Shown piece by piece: positions 26,880 to 37,261 of a DNA stretch of 64,000 bases. A program made the position numbers and the translations under genes. Origin of the DNA: CAWGET01 sp963821715 (GTDB lineage: Bacteria > Bacteroidota > Ignavibacteria > Ignavibacteriales > Melioribacteraceae); contig CAWGET010000005.1 of the NCBI GenBank assembly GCA_963821715.1, positions 156,948 through 220,947 on the forward strand. The letters run 5' to 3'. A model generated the notes under the pieces. It made no database searches, had not been told where the DNA came from, and saw nothing but the letters and a program-made list of their open reading frames with translations. Each line of letters opens with the position of its first letter. The stretch's first letter is position 1.

Positions 26880-28002
26880 AAATAGAGAATGGACCCGTCG
26901 GGAATTTGTTGAGCTTCTCGGCAAGGGAACGGGATTACTGATGGGCGCGAGCTTGTTTGGAATACCGGGATTCGACAAAGTTTTTGCCCAGTCCGTAGCG
27001 GAAGTTCCGGTTCTCTGGCTTCAAGCCGGAAGTTGCACCGGATGCTCCGTTTCTGTTCTAAATTCCAAAAGTCCTGAAATTCAGGATATTCTCCTAGGCG
27101 AAGTTGTTCCCGGCAAACATATAAGTATGCTGTGGCATCCTAATGTTTCCGCAACCCAGGGGCACGACGCGGTAAAAGTGATTGAGGATTTGAAGAAGGG
27201 GCCGGAAGGAAGTTTTGTGCTGGTAATGGAAGGCGCTATTTCTACAAAGGATGATGGAGTTTACTGCGAAATAGGAGAAAGAAACGGACATGGTATAACG
27301 GCGCTCGATCATCTGCTTGAACTGGCTCCCAAAGCTATGGCTATAATTTCACTCGGAACATGCGCTTCATTCGGTGGAATTCCCGCGGCTCCTCCAAACC
27401 CGACAGGCTGCATGCCGGTTGATAAAGTCCTTGAAGAACATGGAATCTCCACTCCCGTTGTAAATGTTCCCGGCTGTCCGCCGCATCCCGATTGGTTCGT
27501 GGGAACAGTAGCGACGGTATTAATAGGCGGTTTAGAAATGATAGACGTAGATGAACATAAAAGACCAAAAGCATTCTACGGAAAATTAATTCATGATAAC
27601 TGCCCGCGACGCGGTCAATTCGATCAGGGAAATTTCGCAAAAGATTTCGGAGACGACGGATGCCTTTATGCGCTCGGATGTAAAGGTCCGGTAACTCATT
27701 CCGATTGCCCGAGCAGAAAATGGAACAGCGGAACCAACTGGCCAATCGGAAGCGGTCATCCTTGTATAGGCTGTGTAGAGTCATTCTTCCCATACGAAAA
27801 AGATATGTATGCCCAAGTCCCGATTAACTATGCTACTTCGCCGGTTTCATATCCGGGGATCGTATCCGAAAGAGATTCTACAATCGATCCTTGGGTTACA
27901 GGATTAGTCGGCGCGGCGGTTGGAGCCGGAGCGGTTTCGGCTACAATGGCGCTGAAAAAACAGAAAGAAAAAGAAGAGAAGGAGGCTAAAGATGCCGGTT
28001 AG
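26872..28002 (+). CDS. [NiFe]-hydrogenase small subunit, Tat-exported and membrane-anchored
   Basis: Electron-transfer subunit of 376 aa with three Fe-S clusters. The N terminus has the twin-arginine signal WTRREFVELLG followed by a hydrophobic stretch ending near VFAQ. Cluster ligands appear as GSCTGCSVSVLN and VPGCPPHPDW for the proximal cluster, and HDNCPRRG, GCLYALGCKGP and HPCIGCVE for the medial and distal clusters. The proximal motif is CTGC, not the CTCC of O2-tolerant enzymes. Residues 344-362 (WVTGLVGAAVGAGAVSATMA) form a C-terminal membrane helix, then a lysine-rich tail. It overlaps the protease gene by 8 nt and the next gene by 11 nt. Confidence 0.96.
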   Translation: MAKNREWTRREFVELLGKGTGLLMGASLFGIPGFDKVFAQSVAEVPVLWLQAGSCTGCSVSVLNSKSPEIQDILLGEVVPGKHISMLWHPNVSATQGHDAVKVIEDLKKGPEGSFVLVMEGAISTKDDGVYCEIGERNGHGITALDHLLELAPKAMAIISLGTCASFGGIPAAPPNPTGCMPVDKVLEEHGISTPVVNVPGCPPHPDWFVGTVATVLIGGLEMIDVDEHKRPKAFYGKLIHDNCPRRGQFDQGNFAKDFGDDGCLYALGCKGPVTHSDCPSRKWNSGTNWPIGSGHPCIGCVESFFPYEKDMYAQVPINYATSPVSYPGIVSERDSTIDPWVTGLVGAAVGAGAVSATMALKKQKEKEEKEAKDAG

Positions 28003-28909
28003 CAGAAGAAATTTTTTCAAACTGTCGGCGTCTGCGGTCGGAGGAAGTTTAATTGCCGCTAAGAGTTTGAACGCAGCGGAAATTAATCAGGATAAATATG
28101 CGGATAATTACGGAATGCTTAACGACTGCACGCGCTGTATCGGATGCCGCGGATGTCAATCCGCTTGCAAAAAATCTCATGCATATCTCGGACTTGAGCA
28201 AACGGGAGACGATCCTCGTTACGAAATGCCGTTGAATATTAACGCCGATAATTTAACAGTGATTCATCTATTTAAAGAAAGCGATGATAAATGGTCTTTC
28301 GTTAAAAAACAATGTCTTCACTGCAACGAACCATCGTGCGTATCCGTTTGTCCCGTCGCTGCGTTCAAAAAACGAGACGATGGAGTTGTTTCATACGATA
28401 AAGATAAATGCATAGGGTGCAGATACTGTTTAGTCGCTTGTCCTTTCAACGCTCCCACATTTGAATACGACAGCGCGACGCCGAAAGTTCAGAAGTGCGA
28501 TTTTTGCAAAGATATAAGGCTTGCCAATGGTGAAGAACCGGTTTGCGCCAGCATTTGTCCGCGGGACGCTATAAGTTTCGGTAAACGCGGAGATCTGCTT
28601 ACTGAAGCAAAAAGGAGGATAAAAGAAAATCCGGAAAAATATAATGAGCACATTTACGGCGAGACCGAAATAGGAGGAACTTCAATTTTATATCTCGCTC
28701 CGAAAGATGTTTCTTTCGCCGATCTCGGTTACAAAATGTATGGAGAAACTCCTCCCATAGAACTGCACGAAGAGATACAGCATGGAATTTTCAAATACTG
28801 GATTCCTCCGGTGGCGCTTTACGGTGCGCTTGGTTATTTGGCTTTCACCAATATGAAAAAAAGCGGAAAAAATGAAGCGAAGGCTGAGGAGGGAAATAAT
28901 GAAAGTTGA
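27992..28909 (+). CDS. HybA-like periplasmic ferredoxin subunit with four [4Fe-4S] sites
   Basis: The 305-aa protein passes electrons between the hydrogenase small subunit and the membrane quinone-reactive subunit. It has a Tat signal (VSRRNFFKLSASAVGGSLIA). Four cysteine groups follow: CTRCIGCRGCQSAC, CLHCNEPSCVSVCP, CIGCRYCLVACP and CDFCKDIRL...CASICP, typical of HybA/DmsB-type proteins. A hydrophobic segment near residues 268-286 (YWIPPVALYGALGYLAF) anchors the C terminus. It overlaps the small-subunit gene by 11 nt and the next gene by 11 nt. Confidence 0.93.
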   Translation: MPVSRRNFFKLSASAVGGSLIAAKSLNAAEINQDKYADNYGMLNDCTRCIGCRGCQSACKKSHAYLGLEQTGDDPRYEMPLNINADNLTVIHLFKESDDKWSFVKKQCLHCNEPSCVSVCPVAAFKKRDDGVVSYDKDKCIGCRYCLVACPFNAPTFEYDSATPKVQKCDFCKDIRLANGEEPVCASICPRDAISFGKRGDLLTEAKRRIKENPEKYNEHIYGETEIGGTSILYLAPKDVSFADLGYKMYGETPPIELHEEIQHGIFKYWIPPVALYGALGYLAFTNMKKSGKNEAKAEEGNNES

Positions 28910-30083
28910 AGCTAAACCGATGAATAAAAAACTTTGGACCAAAGGATTTACAATCGGCGTGATAATTATTGCAATCGGATTGGTTTTCACTATTGTCCGA
29001 TTTACCGCCGGAATTGGCGCAGTAACAAATTTGAGCGACGGCGTTCCTTGGGGATTATGGATTACTTTTGACGTCGTTACCGGTGTGGCTCTCGCAGCCG
29101 GCGGTTTTACAATGGCTGCTTTGGTCTATATTTTTAACGGAGGAAAATTTTCGCCGCTTCTCCGTCCAGCGCTTATAACAGCTCTTCTCGGTTACGGCGT
29201 AGCGGTTATAGCAATAGTCCTGGATGTCGGAAGATGGTGGCAGATCTACAATCCGTTACTCCCTTCTTCCTGGCAGGGGAATTCGCCTCTTTTCGAAGTT
29301 TCGCTATGCGTTATGACTTATTTTACCGTTTTGCTTCTGGAATTTGTTCCGATAGCTCACGATAAATGGGGAAATAAAAAAGATGGATTTTTCGCTAAGA
29401 TAGTAAATTTTCTGGCTCCTTTTGTAAATAAGATTCTGATATTCCTCATAATTCTTGGTGTTGTGTTATCCACATTGCATCAATCGTCACTCGGCGCAGT
29501 TATGCTTATTGCTTTCGAAAGAATTCATCCTCTTTGGCATTCACCATGGCTTCCGGCATTTTTTCTTATTTCGGCTGTTGCAATAGGATATCCTATGGTG
29601 ATAATTGAATCGACGCTCTCTGCTAGGACGTTTAATACAAAATCGGAAACGCATCTTCTTTCTAAGATTGCAAAATATACTCCATATTTTCTTGGCATTT
29701 ACATCGGATTAAAGATTTTTGATCTCGCCTATTACGGAGAATTCGGTCTGCTCTTAAGCGGCTGGGGCGTTTTATTTATTGTGGAAAATTTATTGATCGC
29801 CATTATCCCATTCTTCCTGCTGATCAAAAAGTCAGTTCGCGCGTCTCAACACTCTCTATTTTTAGTTTCAATAATGATGGTATTCGGACTAATTCTTAAT
29901 AGATTCAATACATACTTAATTACATATTCGCCCCGTCCGGGATTCGATTATTTCCCGTCGCTTGGCGAATTTTTTATTACTGCGATGATGATAGCAATTG
30001 TATTTGTCGGCTATAAATTACTTGCTAATTACTTCCCTATTCTTCCGCGGGAAGAGAGCGGCGAACATTACGGTAAAATTTAA
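28899..30083 (+). CDS. HybB/NrfD-like integral membrane subunit
   Basis: Polytopic membrane protein with about ten transmembrane helices, the quinone-reactive anchor of HybB type. The motif GVPWGLWITFDVVTGVALAA near the start and LHQSSLGAVMLIA in the middle are NrfD/HybB hallmarks. It completes a hydrogenase that transfers electrons from H2 to the menaquinone pool. I start it at 28899 (MKVEAKPMNKK), which has GAGGAGGGA upstream; an in-frame ATG at 28872 lacks this. It ends one base into the next ATG. Confidence 0.93.
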   Translation: MKVEAKPMNKKLWTKGFTIGVIIIAIGLVFTIVRFTAGIGAVTNLSDGVPWGLWITFDVVTGVALAAGGFTMAALVYIFNGGKFSPLLRPALITALLGYGVAVIAIVLDVGRWWQIYNPLLPSSWQGNSPLFEVSLCVMTYFTVLLLEFVPIAHDKWGNKKDGFFAKIVNFLAPFVNKILIFLIILGVVLSTLHQSSLGAVMLIAFERIHPLWHSPWLPAFFLISAVAIGYPMVIIESTLSARTFNTKSETHLLSKIAKYTPYFLGIYIGLKIFDLAYYGEFGLLLSGWGVLFIVENLLIAIIPFFLLIKKSVRASQHSLFLVSIMMVFGLILNRFNTYLITYSPRPGFDYFPSLGEFFITAMMIAIVFVGYKLLANYFPILPREESGEHYGKI

Positions 30084-30790
30084 TGGGAGATGAATTATAT
30101 ATTCTTGCTTTTACGGCGGCGTCAATCGGGTTTCTACATACAGCGCTCGGACCGGATCACTATCTTCCCTTTATCGCAATGGCAAAAGCCGGTAAATGGT
30201 CGATGAAAAAAACTTTATGGATAACCGCTATTTCCGGCGTCGGTCATGTTTTGGGCTCTGTTCTGCTCGGTTTTGCGGGCATAGCCGCTGGAATAGCTCT
30301 GGTTAATCTCGAAGCTGTTGAATCGGTTAGAGGAGAAATTGCCGCCTGGCTCTTAATCAGTTTTGGTTTTATCTATTTCATCTGGGGAATAAGGAAAGCG
30401 GCAAAAAGTAAAAATCACAAACATTGGCACTCGCATTCCGACGGGTCTTTTCACGATCATCCGCATACTCATCATAATGAGCATACGCATGTTCATCAAA
30501 AAGAAAAAAAATTAACGCCCTGGGTTTTATTTGTAATATTTGTATTCGGGCCTTGCGAAGCCTTAATTCCACTTTTAATGTTTCCGGCTTCCAAAATAAG
30601 TGCCGGCGGGCTCGTGCTAATTATTTTTATTTTTGGAGTTGCTACAATTTTAACAATGCTTGCCGCTGTTTTTGTTTCGCTGTATGGAATCGGGTTTATA
30701 CGATTGGGCGGATTGCAAAAATACAGCGGCGCTCTGGCTGGATTTATTATAATGATGAGCGGCATTGCCGTGCAATTTATTGGTTTGTAA
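30083..30790 (+). CDS. Nickel permease-like protein (UreH/NicO type) with His-rich loop
   Basis: Integral membrane protein of 235 aa with about six helices. The first helix has HTALGPDHYLPF, similar to the metal-binding motif of NiCoT/UreH-type nickel permeases. A cytoplasmic loop at about residues 110-140 contains some 13 histidines (HKHWHSHSDGSFHDHPHTHH). Nickel uptake for the hydrogenase is the likely role, inferred from the motif and from overlap with the membrane-subunit gene (1 nt). Sulfite exporter-like or other UreH homologues cannot be excluded. Confidence 0.8.
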   Translation: MGDELYILAFTAASIGFLHTALGPDHYLPFIAMAKAGKWSMKKTLWITAISGVGHVLGSVLLGFAGIAAGIALVNLEAVESVRGEIAAWLLISFGFIYFIWGIRKAAKSKNHKHWHSHSDGSFHDHPHTHHNEHTHVHQKEKKLTPWVLFVIFVFGPCEALIPLLMFPASKISAGGLVLIIFIFGVATILTMLAAVFVSLYGIGFIRLGGLQKYSGALAGFIIMMSGIAVQFIGL

Positions 30791-30915
30791 TTCTAAAATG
30801 GTTCTTGTTTTTATTTGTGGTGAATTAGATTTCTCCTCATTTCAATCGTCTAAACGACTGTTCGTCTTCGCAACTTTACACTGTAGAAGTAACAACAGAG
30901 TCTTTAAAATAATTA

Positions 30916-31317
30916 TTGGATATAGTGAAAATTACTCTCTCACATTTACGGATATTCCTATATATGGTTGCGCTTCATTCGCTGTTTGTAGGGATCGCTT
31001 TGATGTTTCTTCCGGCAAAATATTTTGTCAATTTCGGGTATAATGAAATAAACGAAAATTTTTTCCGCGCTCAAGGTGGAATTTTTCATATAGTAATGGT
31101 TACAGCATATTTAATAGCCGCCCGGGATCCGATCAAGAATAAGATTATGGTGAGATTTTCGTTCATTGCTAAGATGATAGCAACCATTTTTTTAATCGGC
31201 TACTTTTTGCTGGTCGATTCTATTTTTGTAGTTCTACTCTCCGGCATTGGGGATTTTGCGATGGGAGCGATAATCTATTTTATGGCTAAAGAGAACGGAG
31301 CGCTCAATGGAACTTGA
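30916..31317 (+). CDS. Four-helix membrane protein of unknown function
   Basis: The 133-aa protein has about four hydrophobic helices (starting LRIFLYMVALHSLFVGIALM) and short loops. No family is recognised. The start used here is TTG; a GTG 9 nt downstream is an alternative and neither has a strong ribosome binding site. It follows the nickel permease after 125 nt and overlaps the next gene by 11 nt, so it seems coupled to the SDR/RsbRD-like fusion. Confidence 0.65.
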   Translation: MDIVKITLSHLRIFLYMVALHSLFVGIALMFLPAKYFVNFGYNEINENFFRAQGGIFHIVMVTAYLIAARDPIKNKIMVRFSFIAKMIATIFLIGYFLLVDSIFVVLLSGIGDFAMGAIIYFMAKENGALNGT

Positions 31318-32860
31318 CAAGAGGAACGGAAAATCAAAACTTCCAAAAATACTGGTCACGGGCGCTTCCGGATTTGTAGGACATTATTTTTTAGATCTAA
31401 TAAAAGAGCATTTTTTAATTTACGCCCTCGAAAGAAGAATCCCGCAAAACTCGCCTCTTATAAGTCATCCTAATATTGTGTGGATGAGCGCGGATATTGG
31501 AGATGTTAAATCCTTAAATAAAGCGCGCGAAACAATTATAGATTACGGCGGCGCCGATTTTGTGCTTCATCTTGCCGGTTATTACGATTTCAATTACGAC
31601 AATAATCCCGAATATGAACGGACTAATATTCAGGGGACGAGAAATGTATTAACGATTGCGAAGGAATTAAAAGTAAAACGGTTCATCTTCGCTAGTTCGG
31701 TAGCCGCTTGCGAATTTCCGGAATCGGGGGAAAGGATAAGCGAAGAAACGCCGCCGAACGCCGATTATGAATATGCCCGTTCTAAAAAAGCGGGCGAAGA
31801 AATGGTGAAAGAGTTTTCAAAATACTTTGATACCACGGTAGTTAGATTTGCCGCCGTTTTCAGCGATTGGTGCGAATACGGTCCGCTTTATATTTTTCTT
31901 TCAACCTGGCTCTCAAAAAGTTGGAAAGCGAGAATATTAGGCGGAAAGGGGAAATCGGCAATTACATATATTCACGTAAATTGTTTAATTGATTTACTTC
32001 TAAAAATTATTCAACAAAGCGCCGATCTGCCGAATTTTGATATTTATCACGCGAGTCCCGAAAATCCTTTATCCCACAAAGAATTATTTCTGAAAGCTAC
32101 AAGATATTATTACGGAAAACAGAAGAAACCTATTTTTATGCCGAAGAACGTAGCGGCATTCGGCGTTTATTTTATGGATTTCTTCGGAAGAATAATAGGC
32201 AAACGTCCGTTCGAACGCCCCTGGATGATGCGTTATGTTGATAAACAGCTCAACGTAGATTCGGCTTACACACGGGAAAAGTTAAATTGGCGCGCTTCGG
32301 AACGCTATAAACTTCAGCGAAGAATGCTATTTATGATTGAGCATATGAAGAGTTATCCATACGAATGGCAAAAAAGAAATTTGAGAATGTTCAAAACAAT
32401 TTCACTAACGCCTAATTTCAAAATTGCGGCGAAACTGGAGCTTGTGCGTGAAGAAGTAATTAATTCAATTGTAGAACATTTACTCGATGAAAGGAACAGA
32501 GATATTTTCCCAACATATGAAAAAATAGAAATAACCCAATTAAGAAAAGATACGCAAACAATCTTCCAGTTTTTATCAGTAGCGGTCCGTTCAAAAGACC
32601 GTGTTTCAGCGCTTGCTTACGCAAAACAGATTGCGGAAGTAAGGTATCAGCAGGGATTCCGCTGTTCGGAATTAGTGAACGCCATCGATACGATAGGAGA
32701 TATAATTAGAAAAAGATTATACAAGGAAGAAGAACTTGAAGGAATGGAACAGGAGATTTATGATGAAATCACCTTTACATTCCAACTAATGGTTGATGAA
32801 ATAGAAGGACGATACGAACAAATCAAAAGGGAAAGAACACCGCTTGAAATTCAAGTTTAA
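31307..32860 (+). CDS. NAD(P)-dependent epimerase/dehydratase fused to an RsbRD_N-like helical domain
   Basis: A 517-aa two-part protein. Residues 10-330 are an extended SDR: glycine-rich ILVTGASGFVGHYF, DVKSLNKARE, LHLAGYYDF, and the catalytic YEYARSKKAGEE (YxxxK) after FASSVAACEF. Residues about 365-505 are all-helical and contain VRYQQGFRCSELVNAIDTIG, resembling the RsbRD N-terminal sensory domain of stressosome co-antagonists. No such fusion is familiar to me. GGAG precedes the ATG, and the gene overlaps the membrane protein by 11 nt, ending the hydrogenase operon. Substrate and signal are unknown; a redox or stress-sensing function is speculative. Confidence 0.8.
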   Translation: MELDKRNGKSKLPKILVTGASGFVGHYFLDLIKEHFLIYALERRIPQNSPLISHPNIVWMSADIGDVKSLNKARETIIDYGGADFVLHLAGYYDFNYDNNPEYERTNIQGTRNVLTIAKELKVKRFIFASSVAACEFPESGERISEETPPNADYEYARSKKAGEEMVKEFSKYFDTTVVRFAAVFSDWCEYGPLYIFLSTWLSKSWKARILGGKGKSAITYIHVNCLIDLLLKIIQQSADLPNFDIYHASPENPLSHKELFLKATRYYYGKQKKPIFMPKNVAAFGVYFMDFFGRIIGKRPFERPWMMRYVDKQLNVDSAYTREKLNWRASERYKLQRRMLFMIEHMKSYPYEWQKRNLRMFKTISLTPNFKIAAKLELVREEVINSIVEHLLDERNRDIFPTYEKIEITQLRKDTQTIFQFLSVAVRSKDRVSALAYAKQIAEVRYQQGFRCSELVNAIDTIGDIIRKRLYKEEELEGMEQEIYDEITFTFQLMVDEIEGRYEQIKRERTPLEIQV

Positions 32861-32866
32861 AAATAA

Positions 32867-32902
32867 CAGCCCTCGCTCCGGAGGAACCAGAGCAGAGGGC
32901 TG
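32867..32902 (-). terminator. Terminator between convergent genes
   Basis: CAGCCCTC and GAGGGCTG form an 8-bp stem. On the minus strand it is followed by TTATTTTTAA, a reasonable T-run for the gene ending at 32932. It may also stop plus-strand transcripts less well. Confidence 0.65.
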
Positions 32903-32931
32903 AATGAGGGCAGGGAAAATTAGGTATGGGC

Positions 32932-35900
32932 TTATTTAAGTAAAACTAGTTTTTTCGTCTCCGTAAATTCTCCGGCTTCAATTCTGTATAAATAAATTCC
33001 GCTTGCAAGATTACCGGCCGAAAAATTAACTCTGTGCCTTCCCGCTGACTTTTCTTCATCAATTAGAGTTGCAATTTCTTTCCCGAGAAAATCAAATACT
33101 TTCAAACTTACATTTGTCTGTTTCGGAAGAGAAAACTCTATAGTTGTTCTCGGATTAAAAGGATTCGGATAATTCTGCTCAAGCGCGAATTCTGAAGGCA
33201 GATTATCCTTTTCTTCAACATCAACAGTTTGGCTAACAAAAATTGAAACCGGAATTGTGCGGTTTCCTCCGTTGCTGTTTACAAAAAGCTGTCCGGAATA
33301 GTTACCTTCCGCTAAACCGGTTGAGTTATATTGAACCGAGATTGAAGCGGTTTGACCCGGAGCTAAAGATCCATTCGATGGAGTAATAACAAATCTTTCC
33401 GTTCCGCCGGAACCTGTAACCGTAATTTGCCCGGTTGTTTGATCCCGTAGCCTGCTTATCGTCCATTACCATTAATACATAATTATATGTTCCTTCAGAT
33501 GAATATGAATGATTGACATTTACGTCTCCGCTTTGCGTTCCGTCTCCAAAATTCCACAAGACTCCCGCTATCTGCCCGTCGTTATCATAAGACTGCGATG
33601 CGCTGAAAGAGATATTTTCACCCACTTGAGCCTGATTAGTTGAAACAGTTGCTACAGCCGTCGGCGGTTCATTTCCTCCGCCTCCACCTGTAATTGTCAT
33701 TACTCCCGACGCGGTTCCGGTAGCTCCTTTATCATCCGTTACAGTTAGTTGAATGTTATATGTTCCTGCGGCGCTGTAGGAATGCGTCGCAATTTTTTGG
33801 GGACTGCTTTGCCCGTCGCCAAATTCCCATAAATAGCTCACAATCTGCCCATCGTCGTCTCTGGAATTTGAAGCGTCGAAAGTTATTTGCTCGCCTACCG
33901 CAGCGCTCGGTTTCGAAAAGCTGCCCGAAGCAATGGGAGGTTTATTCCCACCGCCTCCGCCGGTTTTTGTGCCGACTGCTCTAATTAAATACGCTCCGTT
34001 TTCATATCCGCTTTCTTCATTCATATTTTTTGGTGAGAGAGGCAAAAGGAAAATAAAATGCATTATTCTTTACAGTCGCATTCATATCGTATGCCGCCGG
34101 GATTATAAGCTAAATTATAAGCGTCAATTTGTATATAAAAACTTTCGCCGGCGGGAAAGCTGTAAGTTTGATCCAGAGTAGCCTCAAACCATTGTCCTTC
34201 TTTGCTGTTAGCGGCTTCGGCATAACCAAGAGCAACATATTCTTCATTTTGATTGTAAATCGTATAAGCAAACCCGTTTGTGAATGAATTTTCGGAACGC
34301 ATATAGACTCTTATTTTTTGCAGATCAAATCCGTAATCATGCAGATCAAATTTGTTCATCCACATAAATCCGGTGTAATTTCCGTAGCCAAGAAATATAT
34401 CAGCGACATCGTCTCCGTCGTCATTATAAAGAACATCTTCGCTGTCGATGCTCATTAATTTGGTAAGACTATTTTCTTTATTAATTGCGCGTTCACTTTT
34501 AATCCCATTCCCAAGAGAGTTTTGAGAATCAGTATCCGAAGAAATTATTAATTTTTCTATTTTATTATCAATAACCGGTTTGGAACTACCGCCCGAAGCA
34601 GTTATAGAATAATTTAGATTTGCCGTACCGGTATTTTGAATTGTGAAGTTTGCATTTGCGGTTGCATCCGGTTTAACGTTAATATTAAGTTGGTTTACGC
34701 TAAGTGTAGCCACGGCGGTTCCTGCTGTTCCGTCAGTTTCTCCTACAAATGCGCCTCTTCCGTGGGTTCCAACAAATACTTTTCCGTCGCTCTTTCGTCC
34801 GGTAACATACTCTGTAACTGTGTTCCCGATTAAATCGCCTGCTGTTTGAGTCCAGACAGTATTTGAACCGTTTAATTGAGCAGTAGAGAAAAGTCCAATA
34901 CTTGTGGCGGCAAAATACAAATTTCCATTACCGGAAGGTAAAATATAAACGCTTCTTATCGAAGGTCCGGGATTATCCTCAGTTCCGTCAAGATTTCCTT
35001 CTATCGGAGTAAATGACTGTCCGCCGTTTATTGAATGATATAAACTTTTAACATTGTAATTGCTCAATGTAGCTATAATTTCGTTTCCGTCATCAGGATT
35101 AACGGCAATATTATGAACGTAAGCTCCGGAAGGCGCGCCGGTAATAACTAATTCCTGGGGGTTTGCAGTAGAAGAAGCGGAATTAGTTAATTTGTATAAT
35201 TTGGGCGCCGCTTCCCGACTGCTTGCTCCGTAATATAAAACGTGATCAGGATTACTTTTTGAAATACTTCGATTGCGGAAATAATATACCCTGAAGGAAC
35301 TGTATGATTATCTAATTTTGTCCAGCCTACGCTTGTGCCTTGTGAAAAATCCGGAATCTGTGAAAGCTGTGTATTCCGCCAAAGGACATTTCCGGATGGA
35401 TAATACATTACATCTTCATTATTCGGATCAACTACAAAAGGATTCACAAACAACTGATTTGCAGAGCCCTTTGGCATAATAAATGAAATAGGGTCAGCAA
35501 ATCGGACATCGTTATTCTGATCGTAAGAAAGTCGAATAACTTCGCCATTTGGTCGGGAAATAAATGCGAAATTTTTGCCGAAATATGAATAAGAGCCGTC
35601 TCCGCTGCTAACATCAGTATAAGGCGTGGCGGAGTTTCCATTAAATCTAAAATAAGGTGTTCCATTATCCTGAGTTCCCCCCATAATTCTTGTATCATTC
35701 GGCTCATCCGGAACTGAAAGATGATAAAACTGAGTTACGTTATAGCCGTTGTTTTTATTTTCCCAAGGGAGAAATTGTGCATAAGAATTGTTACTGATAT
35801 CAGCTGTATAACTATAATCCGCCGTCATTACCCACACCACATTTTATTCGGATTTGTAGGATCGAAGAGAAAATGAATGAATGTCGGGATGAAAATTCGG

Positions 35901-37244
35901 ATAGAAAAATGCTGCGGAGGATCATAACATATCCGCCTATCCAATCATTTTTTGGCATTAGAGGGTTTTGTTGCAAAACCGTTTGTTGAGCGGAAAAGAC
36001 TTGTGGCACCAATCATAACAAAATTTTCATTGTCCGGTTTTACGGCAACTACCATATTATAAGAACCTTGAGTATTTATAAATCCTTCGCCGCCAAGATC
36101 GGGAAGATTCGCGCTTCTATCTTCAAAAGAGTCGTTTGTCAGATTGATTTTATAAAATTTTATTTCTTCTCTCTGGGTCTGATTATTAACCTGACCGGTA
36201 AAAGTAAAAGAATAGAACAATATTCGGATTAGCCGCTGGAAACTCCAAACACAGTTCGCAAATGCGATTGCGGAAAATTTGATGGAGTAATATTTGTCCA
36301 GTTTATCTCCGTCGCTAGATTTATAAATCCCGGGGAATTTTTCGGTTGATTCCAGTTTAGGAAATGATGAAGAAATTGCGCCTATCAAAATTCCAGCGGA
36401 AGTTACCGCAATATCGCTCCAGACATGTTCAGTTAATCCTCCCAAAGATAGAGAAAAATTAGCTCCGCCGTCTGTCGATTTGAAAATTCCATAACCGTTG
36501 CATGGCTGCATAAATATCACCGGATATTGGATGAATAATAATTCTCGTAGCTGAATGAAAATGGCGTTCCAGCCAACATTATTATTAGCCGCCGTAGAGG
36601 AAGCAGTCTTCCAGGTTTCGCCGTTATCAGTAGATTTATAAATTCCTTCTCCCGTAAAATGTCGCTCTGCCTCCTTGATCGTTTGATATAGAACCGTATA
36701 AATTCGCCGGTGGAATAATACCAGGTATTTGTATGTCCTTCTCTTGTATCCTGCGCAATTGAAGTTATACCCGAAATTTCGACGCCTGGCTTTTTAACTG
36801 CCAGGTATTTCCGTTATCTGTCGATTTCCAAATTCCGCCTCCGGCTCCTCCCGCTAAAATTGTATTCGGATTTTTAACATCCACGGCTAAAGCCCGCGTT
36901 CTTCCGCCAACGTCTACCGGACCTGCTTCTTTCCAGGTAATATTTTCTATTTCCGAAGGTTTGTTAAGCAAAGAAGCTTTTTCATTAAGTTCTTTGGCAA
37001 AAGCTAATTCTCTTTCTCTTATAGCTTCAGGTATTTTCCCTGTTGCCGGATCGCGAAGCATTCTGAAAAAATACTCCTGCCTTCCTTTTTTCATTTCTAT
37101 TCCGGCTTTGGGCGAGAAGGTTTTTGTAGCAGGTTGTATTTCCCTGTGCTCAACTCCTGGACTGCTAAATTCTAATATGAAATAGAGTGAGCCGATTATT
37201 ATTACAAACAGAAAAAGGAGCTGTTTCTTTATGGTAATAAACAT
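32932..37244 (-). pseudogene. Large T9SS-exported BNR-repeat protein with two PKD domains, many frameshifts
   Basis: Fragments in all three frames together describe one secreted protein of about 1,400 aa. The N terminus (37244-36765) has a hydrophobic signal anchor and a BNR opening (GGGIWKSTDNGNTWQLKSQA). More BNR/sortilin-like repeats follow (GIFKSTDGGANFSL, SLYHSINGGQSFTPIEG). At 33990-33500 are two PKD domains (YLWEFGDGQSSPQ and VLWNFGDGTQSGD). The final segment, below about 33440 with no start codon of its own, encodes NYPNPFNPRTTIEFSLPKQ and a T9SS tail ending TETKKLVLLK with stop at 32932. At least seven frame changes occur. I use the start at 37244, preceded by GAGG; MRHI at 37256 is an alternative. 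Confidence 0.75.
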
Positions 37245-37261
37245 AATGTGCCTCATATTAA

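Noticed and set aside
33760..33984. Plus-strand ORF across the PKD region
   Set aside because: Antisense shadow of PKD-coding sequence; no start signal or homology.
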